Below, piece after piece: positions 15,320 through 24,245 of a stretch of DNA of 64,000 bases (the stretch's first letter is position 1; the number at the start of each line of letters is the position of its first letter). Made by a program: the position numbers and the translations under genes. Source of the DNA: UBA2227 sp036677505 (lineage in GTDB: Bacteria > Bacillota_I > Bacilli_A > Erysipelotrichales > Erysipelotrichaceae). Location of the stretch: positions 30,356 to 94,355 of the forward strand of contig JAVBWK010000030.1 in assembly GCA_036677505.1 (NCBI GenBank), read 5' to 3'. A model generated the notes under the pieces. The model did not search any database, had not been told where the DNA came from, and was given only the letters and a program-made list of their open reading frames with translations.

Positions 15320-17311
15320 TTAAGTCATCAATATATGACGATCGTGTGACTTGCTTATAACATGACCGAAAAGAGGTTCGAAATCATCAACAGTTAAAGT
15401 TAACACATCATCTTTAGTGATGGTTTCCTTAGTTGACTTTTTCAATTGGCTGCTATGGACAGTAATGGCCTGATCAATGATGTTACGCACAAACCGACCG
15501 TTACCCGACTGTTGACATTTTGTATCATGATAAAAATTGTGCCTACAATAGTCCAGTGCTTCATTGGTTATCATGAAGCCACGGTCTATAATCATTAGCT
15601 TTGCAATTTCAATTAGTTCATTTACTGAATAATCGTTAAACTTAACCATGTAGTTTATGCGGCTACTAAGCCCTGGATTCCTGTTGATAAATAAATTCAT
15701 TTCATTAGGATAACCGGCAAAGATCACCATTGTGTCATCTTTGCAATTTTCCATTTCCAGTACAATGGTATTGATGGCTTCATCCCCAAATGAACCTGCT
15801 TCGTTATCGATTAGGGCATAAGCTTCGTCAATAAACAAAATTGATCCTTTTGCTTTAGCAAACAATTCTTTTACATTTTTAGCTGTCCAACCGACATAAC
15901 GATCGACTAGCTGCGATCGATCGACTTCTATTAGGTCACCTTTAGTTAGAATGCCATGATGTTTAAAGATTTGACCGATTAACCGGGCTACTGTGGTTTT
16001 TGCCGTACCAGGACTGCCTAAAAAACACATGTGCTTACTGGTTGGCAATAAACTGACACCAATGTTTTTGTACAAACCGCTAACGTCGTGGGCATCAAGG
16101 ATTTGATTTATCAATACCTTGATATTGTCCAATCCAACCATGTTCATTAACTGGGTGTAGGCTTGACAACTATCATTGTTACTGTTTGTTGGCGCTGGCA
16201 ACTTTGTAGTTGAAGTGTATTGATAAAACATGCTGTCTACAATGTAATTGTCAAGCCAAGCAGTAAGTATTGAATCAAGGTCACTAATAGTATATAAAGG
16301 GTTACTAGAATCAATCAGTTTATACGCTATTGCTGGATTCGCATGATGATTAACCAGAAAATCTTGTATATAGGCAATTGAACTATCGTAGTTAAGGCTT
16401 TCTTCATTTAGATCAACAAACTTCAATCTACCAAGTTGAGAACAAAGTTGCTCATATACAAAGGAGTTTGAGTGTCTGCAATGGATAACAAACAACACTT
16501 TATGCCGGTTTTTAATGATTATCTTTGCTAAACGACTGATGGCATCTGTTTTTTCTGTTAATGTTAAACCTTTGAAAGGTGTATCTGCGATTTCAAGGAC
16601 AAGCATGCCACCGTCACATAATGGCATTAATGTGCTAATCTCGAAGTCTTCTTCAAAGAAATTATCATCACTAAATTTGGCGTGAACAATCAAAGGATGT
16701 AACATCCTTTTTTGTTTGTACAACTCATGAGCCAAAGAATCGATTACAGTACGGATATCTTTGTCTTGATTGCCTAATATCCGATAATGAACAGGATGTC
16801 CAATAAAATGGTCATTGACGACTTTTTGTATTTGGGTAACCTCTGTAGTAAATGAAGACAAGTAAATTTTGGCATCCATTACTGGGGGAACACGTAATAT
16901 GTATTCTTTGTATTCAACAAGGGAGTTGTTGTGCTTGTAATTGACGGCTGCAATGAAATCATTACCAGCAATAATGTCAGAACTATTGTAATCTGCTGAT
17001 CTTGTCTTTTTTGAATCAAACATTTTGATGAATTCACCATTTGTCACAGGATCACAACTAAATCCAACCATTTCAAATAAACAATCGTATAGATAACTAC
17101 TAATTACTTCATTTATGTTATACAACTTGTCAAAACTTGAGTTCGTTTTAACCAACAACAGTAACTTATCATTTTGTTTTTTATAGAAGCTTATATCAAT
17201 GTTGCGCTGATAAATCATGTTGTACTTACTGCTAATAATTGAGTTCCTACGTTTAATGCTATCCAGTTGATGCTGGCTGTCATCATAGTTTACGTTAACC
17301 TGGTAGTACAT
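15320..17311 (-). CDS. AAA+ ATPase, CbxX/SpoVK-like, with divergent N-terminal half
   Basis: The 663-residue protein has a clear CbxX/CfqX-type AAA+ module in its last third. It shows Walker A FLGSPGTAKTTVARL, Walker B GSILFIDEAYAL, sensor region VIFAGYPNEM, and an arginine-finger region NPGLSSRINY. The first 370 residues include strands like a Walker B (GGMLVLEIAD) and sensor (KVLFVIHCRH) without a Walker A, so they may be a second, degenerate ATPase domain. Such proteins remodel partner proteins. An AAAGGAGG site precedes the ATG. It is transcribed opposite to the integrase and replication genes. Its partner is unknown; the small downstream ORF is a candidate. Confidence 0.8.
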   Translation of the reverse strand: MYYQVNVNYDDSQHQLDSIKRRNSIISSKYNMIYQRNIDISFYKKQNDKLLLLVKTNSSFDKLYNINEVISSYLYDCLFEMVGFSCDPVTNGEFIKMFDSKKTRSADYNSSDIIAGNDFIAAVNYKHNNSLVEYKEYILRVPPVMDAKIYLSSFTTEVTQIQKVVNDHFIGHPVHYRILGNQDKDIRTVIDSLAHELYKQKRMLHPLIVHAKFSDDNFFEEDFEISTLMPLCDGGMLVLEIADTPFKGLTLTEKTDAISRLAKIIIKNRHKVLFVIHCRHSNSFVYEQLCSQLGRLKFVDLNEESLNYDSSIAYIQDFLVNHHANPAIAYKLIDSSNPLYTISDLDSILTAWLDNYIVDSMFYQYTSTTKLPAPTNSNNDSCQAYTQLMNMVGLDNIKVLINQILDAHDVSGLYKNIGVSLLPTSKHMCFLGSPGTAKTTVARLIGQIFKHHGILTKGDLIEVDRSQLVDRYVGWTAKNVKELFAKAKGSILFIDEAYALIDNEAGSFGDEAINTIVLEMENCKDDTMVIFAGYPNEMNLFINRNPGLSSRINYMVKFNDYSVNELIEIAKLMIIDRGFMITNEALDYCRHNFYHDTKCQQSGNGRFVRNIIDQAITVHSSQLKKSTKETITKDDVLTLTVDDFEPLFGHVISKSHDRHILMT

Positions 17312-17448
17312 GTTACCTCCTTTATTGCGACATAAAAAAGTATCCGAAGATAATTGATACCAATATACATTGCAACAACTATGTTAACCTGTCTTAATAT
17401 TGGCATTATAACGCATTTCACGACGAAATTACACGGTGAACAGTCTTT

Positions 17449-17552
17449 GCATGGCGGTAGGGCTCCGCACAGCCTGGTGGTTTGAAAGATACTGCTTTTT
17501 AGTACCAGAACATGCCCCAAGGTAAAAATGCGCCATACATACCATTTTTGAC
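17449..17552. other. Structured segment sharing 20 bp with repeat copy 1
   Basis: GCATG/CATGC (17449-17453/17511-17515) encloses two hairpins, GCGG/CCGC (17454-17457/17465-17468) and CTGGT/ACCAG (17474-17478/17504-17508). The adjoining 20 bp at 17533-17552 is the exact inverted match of 3272-3291. On the minus strand this lies in the region before the AAA+ gene. It may be a structured leader or a diverged third copy of the repeat block. Confidence 0.4.
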
Positions 17553-17849
17553 TATGTGTAAATAAGTATAGTTTTTTACCTGTACTAAACTACGTCAAAT
17601 AACTAACTTAAATGATTGATTTTCTTGTGTTATTTATGAAATAATTCATGATAACTTTTTTACACAACTAGATTATAAGATTTCCTGTTTGAAATAATTC
17701 TAAACAAAGTGTTCTGTGAGTGTGTCTAAGTGCATTTTAGTAAAGCAATTTGATTTGTTCAACTTGAGCAAACACTAGATTAACATTGAGATGAGAGATG
17801 GCAATGGCATATATACTGCCTTCTAGATTATTTAGTTTATCTATTGATG
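17553..17849. other. Gene-free spacer between divergent operons
   Basis: No ORF or clear repeat. A possible promoter (TTGAGA near 17788 and TATATA 18 bp later) would serve the rightward genes. Confidence 0.4.
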
Positions 17850-17884
17850 ACAACCAAACAATAGATATTCGGTTGGTTGTTTTT
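17850..17884 (+). terminator. Terminator-like hairpin in the leader of the zinc-ribbon gene
   Basis: ACAACCAA (17850-17857) pairs with TTGGTTGT (17873-17880) and is followed by T's. It lies about 60 bp before the start codon, so it could attenuate the downstream operon or end a short leader RNA. Confidence 0.5.
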
Positions 17885-17942
17885 AGTAGATTATTAAGTT
17901 ACAATTACTTCAAAAGAGTTAAAAATTAAAGGGGGGTTCGCA

Positions 17943-18383
17943 ATGGATAAGGCAGATTTCAAAATCAATATTCCAACGGATGTAGACGGATATGTTGAAT
18001 TACAATGTCCATTTTGTAGAGATACTTTTAGAATTGATAGTGATGATGTATTGTCGAATGACTTATCTAGTGTATATTGTCCTTATTGTGGATTAACAGA
18101 TCAGTTTGACAACTTTGCAACAGATGAGCTTAAAGAAGTCGCACAACAAGTAATCATTAATCATGCTAATCAGTTAATAAATGAAAGTTTAAAAAAAATG
18201 GGGAAAAGTTCTAAAGGTGTATTCAAGACAAAAAGCAAGGTAGTAAGTAATCCGATAAAGAACTTGTACGTAAAAAGTCATGATGTTAAGTTCTTAACCC
18301 TAAGTTGCTGTGGCAGACATGTGAAAGTATCTCTGAATTCAGTTAATAACGAGGTATACTGCCCTTTTTGTGGTATCAAGTAA
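17943..18383 (+). CDS. Small protein with two zinc ribbons
   Basis: The 146-residue protein starts with CPFCRDTF...YCPYCG (residues about 22-50) and ends with CCGRHVKVSL...VYCPFCG, two CxxC pairs each. The middle is a helical and Lys-rich linker. No enzyme motif is seen. A GGGGGG site is upstream and a terminator-like hairpin precedes it. The stop TAA overlaps the next ATG (TAATG), so translation of the two proteins is coupled and they probably act together. Function unknown. Confidence 0.65.
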   Translation: MDKADFKINIPTDVDGYVELQCPFCRDTFRIDSDDVLSNDLSSVYCPYCGLTDQFDNFATDELKEVAQQVIINHANQLINESLKKMGKSSKGVFKTKSKVVSNPIKNLYVKSHDVKFLTLSCCGRHVKVSLNSVNNEVYCPFCGIK

Positions 18384-19189
18384 TGGAACTTAAAGAACTT
18401 CGAAAACTATCTAAGAACTTTAGAATTGTAGCGAGCAGGTTACTAAAAACGGGTTATACAGAAGCAATGGATAACCTTAAGATTTTTGTGAGCTTTATAA
18501 ACACAAGTGAAGTAATATCAAGTTTTATTGAGACAAACAATACTAGAGTTTTTGATATTGAGCACATAATTAAATCAAAAGGATACAACCGATTCCCAAT
18601 TCAACATAATAGTCGAGATGAAATAGCATTTACCTATCAATTGTTGTCATATGCATCCGACAATTATAATCAATATTATCAACTTTCGAATGGCTATTCT
18701 AGTAGTAGAATGTTTCAAGACCATACAGATGAGTTTAACAGAGTGGTAGTACAACCTTTTGTACAGCAAATTATTTCATACTTGGATGAACTTATCATAG
18801 ACTTAAGTAGTGAAACAACGAATAAAGGAATCAATGTACAGTTTAGTGGTGATAATAATGGACTAATTAGCATGAATAATGAGGGAACTACAATAATATC
18901 TAACATATCAATTTCAAATACAGATATGGTGGAGGTTAACAAGCTAATAGAGTTGATATTAGATCTAGTCGGTAAGGAAGTAAGTAATAACCAAGATAAA
19001 GATAGACTGTTTGAGTTATTGAGTGATATTAAAGATGAGTTATTAGAGAGTAGACCGAGAGAAAAAAATATTCGAAAACTAATTGATAGATTGACCCTAT
19101 TAAACAATACAATTATCGCTTCAGTAGTTTTGTCGAATCATCTAATAAGTTTTATAGATTTGATTAAAAGATTTATTGAAGCGCATTAA
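18383..19189 (+). CDS. Unknown protein translationally coupled to the zinc-ribbon protein
   Basis: The 268-residue protein has no recognised family. It is helical at both ends with a central beta-rich, Asn/Gly-rich insert (VQFSGDNNGLISMNNEGT, about residues 154-171). The last 90 residues form long helices ending SFIDLIKRFIEAH. The ATG at 18383 shares its A with the previous stop codon; the longer frame from a TTG at 18368 lacks a ribosome binding site. Its place between integration and replication genes and its coupling to a zinc-ribbon gene suggest an accessory, perhaps defence, function, but this is not shown by sequence. Confidence 0.55.
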   Translation: MELKELRKLSKNFRIVASRLLKTGYTEAMDNLKIFVSFINTSEVISSFIETNNTRVFDIEHIIKSKGYNRFPIQHNSRDEIAFTYQLLSYASDNYNQYYQLSNGYSSSRMFQDHTDEFNRVVVQPFVQQIISYLDELIIDLSSETTNKGINVQFSGDNNGLISMNNEGTTIISNISISNTDMVEVNKLIELILDLVGKEVSNNQDKDRLFELLSDIKDELLESRPREKNIRKLIDRLTLLNNTIIASVVLSNHLISFIDLIKRFIEAH

Positions 19190-19251
19190 GTAGAATTATT
19201 TACTATTTGAAAATCCATAAACTATAGTCCCAGCAAAAGGGGAAAGAGGAA

Positions 19252-20814
19252 ATGAAGATGGATAATGATCTTTGGGATGGGGAAGCTGAAGAGGAGTTAA
19301 TCACTTTAGACGAAGAGAATCTTTACAATAATGATTTTAAAAGAGCACTTGTCAAATGTGACAAACGGGTTATTTTAACTGACCACGAAATAAAACGACT
19401 TAAAGCCATTGATGATGAAATGATTAAAATTGAACACCAGATTTGGGAACTTATTGAAAAGTCAGTAGAAGAAAATGAACTTGAGAACGAGAACAAAGCT
19501 AAACCTTACTACGAGGAAGCTGTAAGATTGAACATAGAATTGGGAAGACTCGGAAAAGAAGCAAATACAATGCAAGTAGCTGCTGAGAATAGATTTATGA
19601 AAAAGCAGTTTGGTGAAGACTTTTTAGGTATCGTGTGTGATGCAGAAATGATATTGAGCGGAAATTTTAATCACTACAGCGAACTCATGATTAAAGTACA
19701 CTTAATGAAGGAAAGTAAAGAAACAGAAGTGAAGTTGTTTATAAATACGTTGAAAAACGATATTAGTATGCATATCAATTATTTGATGGAGCTTAATAAA
19801 ATCCGAGAAATCGGTGTATTACTTGCATTGAAAACTAAACAAATATTCGGATCTACTAAAAATTACGATGCACTAATCATTAAGCAAATACACCAAACTT
19901 TAATTGATATAACATCACCGCAAAAAGAGGTTGGAAGTGCACCAAACTTCGAAGTAATCAGACAGGGTCCGCTAACCGGTTGGCTGTCAACGTTGAGTTC
20001 GAAAGGCCATGCTGTTGATGTTGATTATGTTTACCAAAGAGTAAAAATGGAACATGAAGGACTGACGGTATATCTTGAGAATCATTTAGAGACCAGTCTT
20101 GATGTAGTGACATTGCAATTTATTGACATGTTGATAGTTGAATATAATAACATGAGCAGAAACAGCGCAACGATAAACATATCACTAGAAACTTACATGA
20201 ACAGGCGTGGAATTATTGCCCCAAACAAAGCCAGAGAGCAAGTAAAGAGAATTTTGAAGAATCTGAGTAATATACGTTTGGAATATGATCTTGGGAATGA
20301 AACAAGGAAAAAGACCAAACAAAGAATTTATGATATGAAAATTTTGTCAGATGAGGGAACAATAAGGAACTCGATAATAACGACTAAATTGAGTGATGAT
20401 TTTTGTAGGTTAATAAAAGAATTTAAAATAATGCAATTCCCTACAAAACTTTACACCTTTAATGAAAATGAAAACCCGCACAGTTACTACTTATTGAAGA
20501 AGATAGCTTGGCACAAGAATATCAATTTTAATCATGATAATGCTGACACTTTGACTGTTAGGAAATTGATTGACGTGTGTCCTCAATTACCCAGTTATGA
20601 CAGTATCGTTAAAACAGGACAGATAAAACAGCGCATAATGGAACCGTTTAACAGAGATATGAATGCATTTTCTGATGTTTTAACTTGGAATTACTATCAA
20701 GACAACACACCTATCAGTAAAGAACAGGCAATTAACATAGATTATTTTTCATTTATTCAGCTTAAGATTAAGGTTACATGGATAGACTATCCGATAAGTA
20801 AAAGTACCAGGTGA
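19252..20814 (+). CDS. Probable replication initiator protein
   Basis: The 520-residue protein has an acidic N terminus with a long charged helical region, then a C-terminal half resembling winged-helix plasmid initiators. The latter includes LQFIDMLIVEYNN, SISLETYMNRRGI-like helices (NISLETYMNRRG), and the basic segment REQVKRILKNLSNIRLEY. No catalytic motif is visible. The key support is context: its last codons run straight into four iterons with 22-bp period, and a primase-helicase gene follows. Iteron-binding initiators typically recruit the helicase to AT-rich DNA next to the iterons, as is present here. A GGGGAAAGAGGA sequence lies before the start. Family assignment is tentative. Confidence 0.55.
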   Translation: MKMDNDLWDGEAEEELITLDEENLYNNDFKRALVKCDKRVILTDHEIKRLKAIDDEMIKIEHQIWELIEKSVEENELENENKAKPYYEEAVRLNIELGRLGKEANTMQVAAENRFMKKQFGEDFLGIVCDAEMILSGNFNHYSELMIKVHLMKESKETEVKLFINTLKNDISMHINYLMELNKIREIGVLLALKTKQIFGSTKNYDALIIKQIHQTLIDITSPQKEVGSAPNFEVIRQGPLTGWLSTLSSKGHAVDVDYVYQRVKMEHEGLTVYLENHLETSLDVVTLQFIDMLIVEYNNMSRNSATINISLETYMNRRGIIAPNKAREQVKRILKNLSNIRLEYDLGNETRKKTKQRIYDMKILSDEGTIRNSIITTKLSDDFCRLIKEFKIMQFPTKLYTFNENENPHSYYLLKKIAWHKNINFNHDNADTLTVRKLIDVCPQLPSYDSIVKTGQIKQRIMEPFNRDMNAFSDVLTWNYYQDNTPISKEQAINIDYFSFIQLKIKVTWIDYPISKSTR

Positions 20815-20885
20815 TGATGTTTTTAGTACCTGGCAATGATGAAAAAAGTACCTTGTTGTGATGAAAATGATACCTTGTGATGATG
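20803..20885 (+). repeat. Iteron array: four direct repeats, 22-bp period
   Basis: Copies of a 17-bp motif start at 20803, 20825, 20847 and 20869, exactly 22 bp (two helical turns) apart. The motif is AGTACC-W-GGTGATGATG with variation at its centre; the fourth copy begins GATACC. The first copy overlaps the initiator stop codon. Confidence 0.75.
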
Positions 20886-21057
20886 TCATGATGTAGAAAA
20901 GCATAGTAAACAGTGGCTATTTTGACACTTACAAAATTGAATAATTATTAATAATTATAAAAAATTATTAGTAAATACAATTACCTTGTTTGTAGTAATT
21001 GTATTTACACTAATACTAATACCAAAACTACCTATAGGAAAACAAAGGGGAATAACT
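20886..21057 (+). other. AT-rich region beside iterons; candidate origin unwinding element
   Basis: A very AT-rich block (about 20935-20985, runs such as AATTATTAATAATTAT) directly follows the iterons. Iterons plus an AT-rich block between initiator and helicase genes is the standard layout of a theta origin. No DnaA box was identified with confidence. Confidence 0.5.
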
Positions 21058-22944
21058 ATGAATCAAGATGAAATGAAGGAATACTTCAGGCTAAAACTAC
21101 CAGATTACTTGAAGTACAAGGGATATAGCTTAAGGAGAAAGTTTCATTGTTTAAATCCTGAGCATGACGATAAGAACCCAAGCATGAGTTATGACAAGAA
21201 GAGAAACAAAGTTCACTGTTTTAGTTGCAATGCAACTTATGACATTTTTGAATTGATTGGTATTGAATATAACTTGAAAAGTTTTCCTGAGAAGTTTAGT
21301 AAGGCATGCGAGATTTTTAATGTTGGTGAGATCAAGGAAGCACCAATATTGAAAAGTACAGAGGTAACAAAACAGGAAGAGGATTTAACGACATATTTTG
21401 ACCAATGTCATAAGGCAATAAATGATACCGATTACCCAAAGAGAAGAGGATTGTCAAATGCTGTTCTTGACAGGTTTAATGTTGGTTTTGATCCGTTACT
21501 CAGTGTAAATGTTGATGGTGTGCAAACAACCTGGAAAGCACTAATTATACCTACTGGTAAAGGAAGTTATACGGCAAGGAATACGGATATTGATGCTGCA
21601 AAAGAAAACAGATTCAGAAAATACGGTGCCAGCCAAATTTTTAACTTTGACACCTTGTATGAATCAGTCAAACCTGTATTTGTTGTAGAAAGCGAAATTG
21701 ATGCGTTAAGTATCATGGAAATAGGAGGCGAGGCTGTTGGCCTTGGCAGTACGGCAAATGTACATAGTTTCCTAAGATTAGTGGGTGATAGAAAACCTTC
21801 GTGCCCATTAATTATATCGCTGGATAATGATGAAAGAGGCAAGGCGGCAACTGATAAGTTAACAGAAAAATTGCGTGAACTACAGATTGAGTTCGATGTA
21901 TCAAATGTATCTGAACCGTTTAAGGACAGCAATGATGCGTTGATAAATGATCGATATGCCTTTACACAATCCATAAAGAATGTTGGAATGATTGATGAGT
22001 CTTTGAGAGACAGAGATTACGAAGAGTATTTAAAGACATCAGTTAAAAATCATTTAGGTGCTTTCATTGACGGAATTAAAGAAAGTGCTAACACACCACC
22101 CATACCTACAGGTTTTACAAAACTGGATAAGTTGCTAGATGATGGGCTCTATGAAGGTTTATATATAGTTGGAGCAATGTCCTCTTTGGGCAAAACGACA
22201 TTTGTTACTCAGATTGGTGATCAAATAGCGAACAACGGTACGGATGTGTTGATATTTAGTCTGGAAATGTCAAGATATGAACTAATGGCAAAGAGTATAA
22301 GTAGACTTACATTGACAGAGGAATGTGGGAAGTCGCCGAAAACTTCTGAAATTAAACTGTCGAAAACAGTTAGAGGAATATTGTCGGGGAAGCGGTATGT
22401 AAAATACAGTAATGAAGATAAAAATCTGATTAGCAAGGCCATTTCTGCCTATGAGATATATGCGGATAGAATATTCATAATGCAGGGAACGGGCGATATC
22501 GGAATCGAACAAATAAAGCATGAAGTGTATAAACATATGAAATTTACAAAGAGACGTCCTGTAGTGATTATTGACTATATTCAAATCATGTCACCATTTA
22601 ATGTTTACTTGAATGATAAACAAAACATGGATCGGAACATTTTGGAATTAAAAAGGTTGAGTCGTGATTGCAGAATACCAATTATAGGCATCAGCAGTTT
22701 TAACCGAGCCAGCTATAAAGACGAAGAAGTGTCCATGCAAGCATTTAAAGAATCTGGGGCTATAGAATACTCTTCTGATGTATTGTTAGCATTACATATA
22801 AAAAAGGAAGGAAATGAGAAGCCAATAATTATAAAGAGGTTTCCACAAGAAATGGTGTTAAGTATAATCAAAAACCGTAATGGTACAAAAGGTGATCTGA
22901 ACTACGAATATTTCTCGTACTACAATTACTTCCGGGAAATGTAA
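21058..22944 (+). CDS. Primase-helicase: CHC2 zinc finger, TOPRIM and DnaB-like ATPase
   Basis: The 628-residue protein combines three replication modules. Cys31, His36, Cys54 and Cys57 form the primase zinc finger (FHCLNPEHD...VHCFSC). A TOPRIM domain shows VFVVESEIDAL and ISLDNDERG. The C-terminal half is a RecA-fold helicase with Walker A AMSSLGKTTF, Walker B VVIIDYIQIM and the KNRNGTKG region near the end typical of DnaB. Phages and plasmids use such fusions to prime and unwind DNA. The ATG at 21058 is chosen because AAAGGGG is upstream; a longer frame starts at 20986. It lies directly after the candidate origin. Confidence 0.88.
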   Translation: MNQDEMKEYFRLKLPDYLKYKGYSLRRKFHCLNPEHDDKNPSMSYDKKRNKVHCFSCNATYDIFELIGIEYNLKSFPEKFSKACEIFNVGEIKEAPILKSTEVTKQEEDLTTYFDQCHKAINDTDYPKRRGLSNAVLDRFNVGFDPLLSVNVDGVQTTWKALIIPTGKGSYTARNTDIDAAKENRFRKYGASQIFNFDTLYESVKPVFVVESEIDALSIMEIGGEAVGLGSTANVHSFLRLVGDRKPSCPLIISLDNDERGKAATDKLTEKLRELQIEFDVSNVSEPFKDSNDALINDRYAFTQSIKNVGMIDESLRDRDYEEYLKTSVKNHLGAFIDGIKESANTPPIPTGFTKLDKLLDDGLYEGLYIVGAMSSLGKTTFVTQIGDQIANNGTDVLIFSLEMSRYELMAKSISRLTLTEECGKSPKTSEIKLSKTVRGILSGKRYVKYSNEDKNLISKAISAYEIYADRIFIMQGTGDIGIEQIKHEVYKHMKFTKRRPVVIIDYIQIMSPFNVYLNDKQNMDRNILELKRLSRDCRIPIIGISSFNRASYKDEEVSMQAFKESGAIEYSSDVLLALHIKKEGNEKPIIIKRFPQEMVLSIIKNRNGTKGDLNYEYFSYYNYFREM

Positions 22945-22971
22945 CTGTTCTTTTATGAAATGTTGATATCA

Positions 22972-23871
22972 CTATATAGACTCAAGAACAAGTTTATTGT
23001 TTACATATGAAATCTTTGTAGATATTCTTTTATAGACCCTTAAATTATGATTTGATTCTGATTCTGAAAATTGATATACGCCAATAAATCTGTACATTCG
23101 TTGTCCAAACGAATTAGAGCTTTGTGCAAATGTAATCCTCGGTTTTCGAGACTGTTCTTCAATACTTCCAATTAGATTAATGTTTTCCCTAGTCTCTGTA
23201 ATGCGCTCCCAGTCATCCGACAGATAATTGATCCAATCTCGACTTCCTGTTGATATGTTTTTACCGTCCTTCATTATAGACAATTTTGGGCACCAAATCA
23301 TGTTTTCCTGATCAAGTTTAAAATAGCATTGCTGCATACCTTTATAATACTTACCAAAACACTCCGCAACTTCAACGATTGTACGAAACCTGACATTGTC
23401 AATTACTGACAGCGAACCTTGTCGATTGACAATAGCAACAGGTCTTTCATTTATATTCCACTCATTGACTTCTTTTGAATTTAACAATGTATTAATCTCA
23501 TCAACAATAGCGTTAACTTGTTTTTCAATTGATTCAAGACTATCATCTACATCAACTCGTCTTAAAATGAAGTCTTCAGTTTCCTGAACTGTGCCTAACA
23601 TTTCAAGCATAGTCAACTCTCTTTTTGTGTCATGATCAATATTAACCTTATGATAAGATTCGTCGCATTCAATGCCAAAATTTAACTGAGGAAAAAATAG
23701 GTCAACAAGAGCATACCTGCCATCAGATCTTTTAACGTATTGTTGGGTAACCGGTTGAATGTCTAGCCTGGCTAGTCGGTTCCAAATGGCATTCACAACA
23801 TAATTCTCATAATCTTTTCGATTAGTTCTAGAAAGGGTTTTTATTATGTAATCTCTTTTCGCATCTAGCAT
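22972..23871 (-). CDS. PD-(D/E)xK nuclease, possibly modified-DNA restriction enzyme (AbaSI/PvuRts1I-like)
   Basis: The 299-residue protein has a Vsr-like nuclease core. Asp57 (YALVDLFF) and Glu68 with Asp70/Glu71 (FGIECDESYH) are the likely catalytic acids, preceded by YENYVVNAIW and VTQQYVKR. The C-terminal part ends with an FIGVYQF...LRVYKRIS segment that could be a base-reading domain. This order recalls PvuRts1I/AbaSI enzymes, which cut DNA containing glucosylated or hydroxymethylated cytosine. The start at 23871 has GAGG 7 bp upstream. No methylase accompanies it, which fits a modification-dependent enzyme. Nuclease fold is likely; the subfamily is a hypothesis. Confidence 0.6.
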   Translation of the reverse strand: MLDAKRDYIIKTLSRTNRKDYENYVVNAIWNRLARLDIQPVTQQYVKRSDGRYALVDLFFPQLNFGIECDESYHKVNIDHDTKRELTMLEMLGTVQETEDFILRRVDVDDSLESIEKQVNAIVDEINTLLNSKEVNEWNINERPVAIVNRQGSLSVIDNVRFRTIVEVAECFGKYYKGMQQCYFKLDQENMIWCPKLSIMKDGKNISTGSRDWINYLSDDWERITETRENINLIGSIEEQSRKPRITFAQSSNSFGQRMYRFIGVYQFSESESNHNLRVYKRISTKISYVNNKLVLESI

Positions 23872-24245
23872 ATTTTTACCTCGACAATCTATATTGAAGT
23901 GAGAGATAATCCAGACAAGAAGCATCTGAAGATTTCATGTTATACTTTTCTAAATCTAATCACACTAGTAGAGAAATGTACATAATCAATTTACTGAAAG
24001 TGAAATTTAGTTTTAGTCTTAATCCAAATCAAAACAGTAAAAGTACCCTGCATATCATTTATGAAATAAACACCTATTTGAAATGCAAAGCTAATTCTTC
24101 TTTACGTAGAAGAGGCCAATCTTTCCTGTTTCGTCAAAAAATGTAGACACCATTATTTATGTCTGCTAACATGAAAATAGGATTGTCTGAATTTAGGATT
24201 ATTTACAAATTAGATTTTTAGGAAAGGTGAGGGAGAACATTGAAA
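23872..24245. other. Gene-free spacer
   Basis: A 69-codon frame at 23937-24146 has no ribosome binding site or family features and is not accepted. Otherwise no feature is visible. Confidence 0.5.

Noticed and set aside
17290..17520. 76-codon leftward ORF overlapping the AAA+ start
   Set aside because: It overlaps the strong ribosome binding site and start of the AAA+ gene, runs through the hairpin segment and has no family features.
17429..17545. 38-codon leftward ORF starting MVCM, sharing its first codons with repeat copy 1
   Set aside because: No ribosome binding site precedes the ATG, and the corresponding frames in repeat copies 1 and 2 are stopped several times. The shared DNA is better explained as a structured or regulatory repeat.
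20803..20885. CRISPR array
   Set aside because: Units are only 17 bp with 5-bp gaps, fixed 22-bp period and no cas genes. They fit initiator iterons instead.
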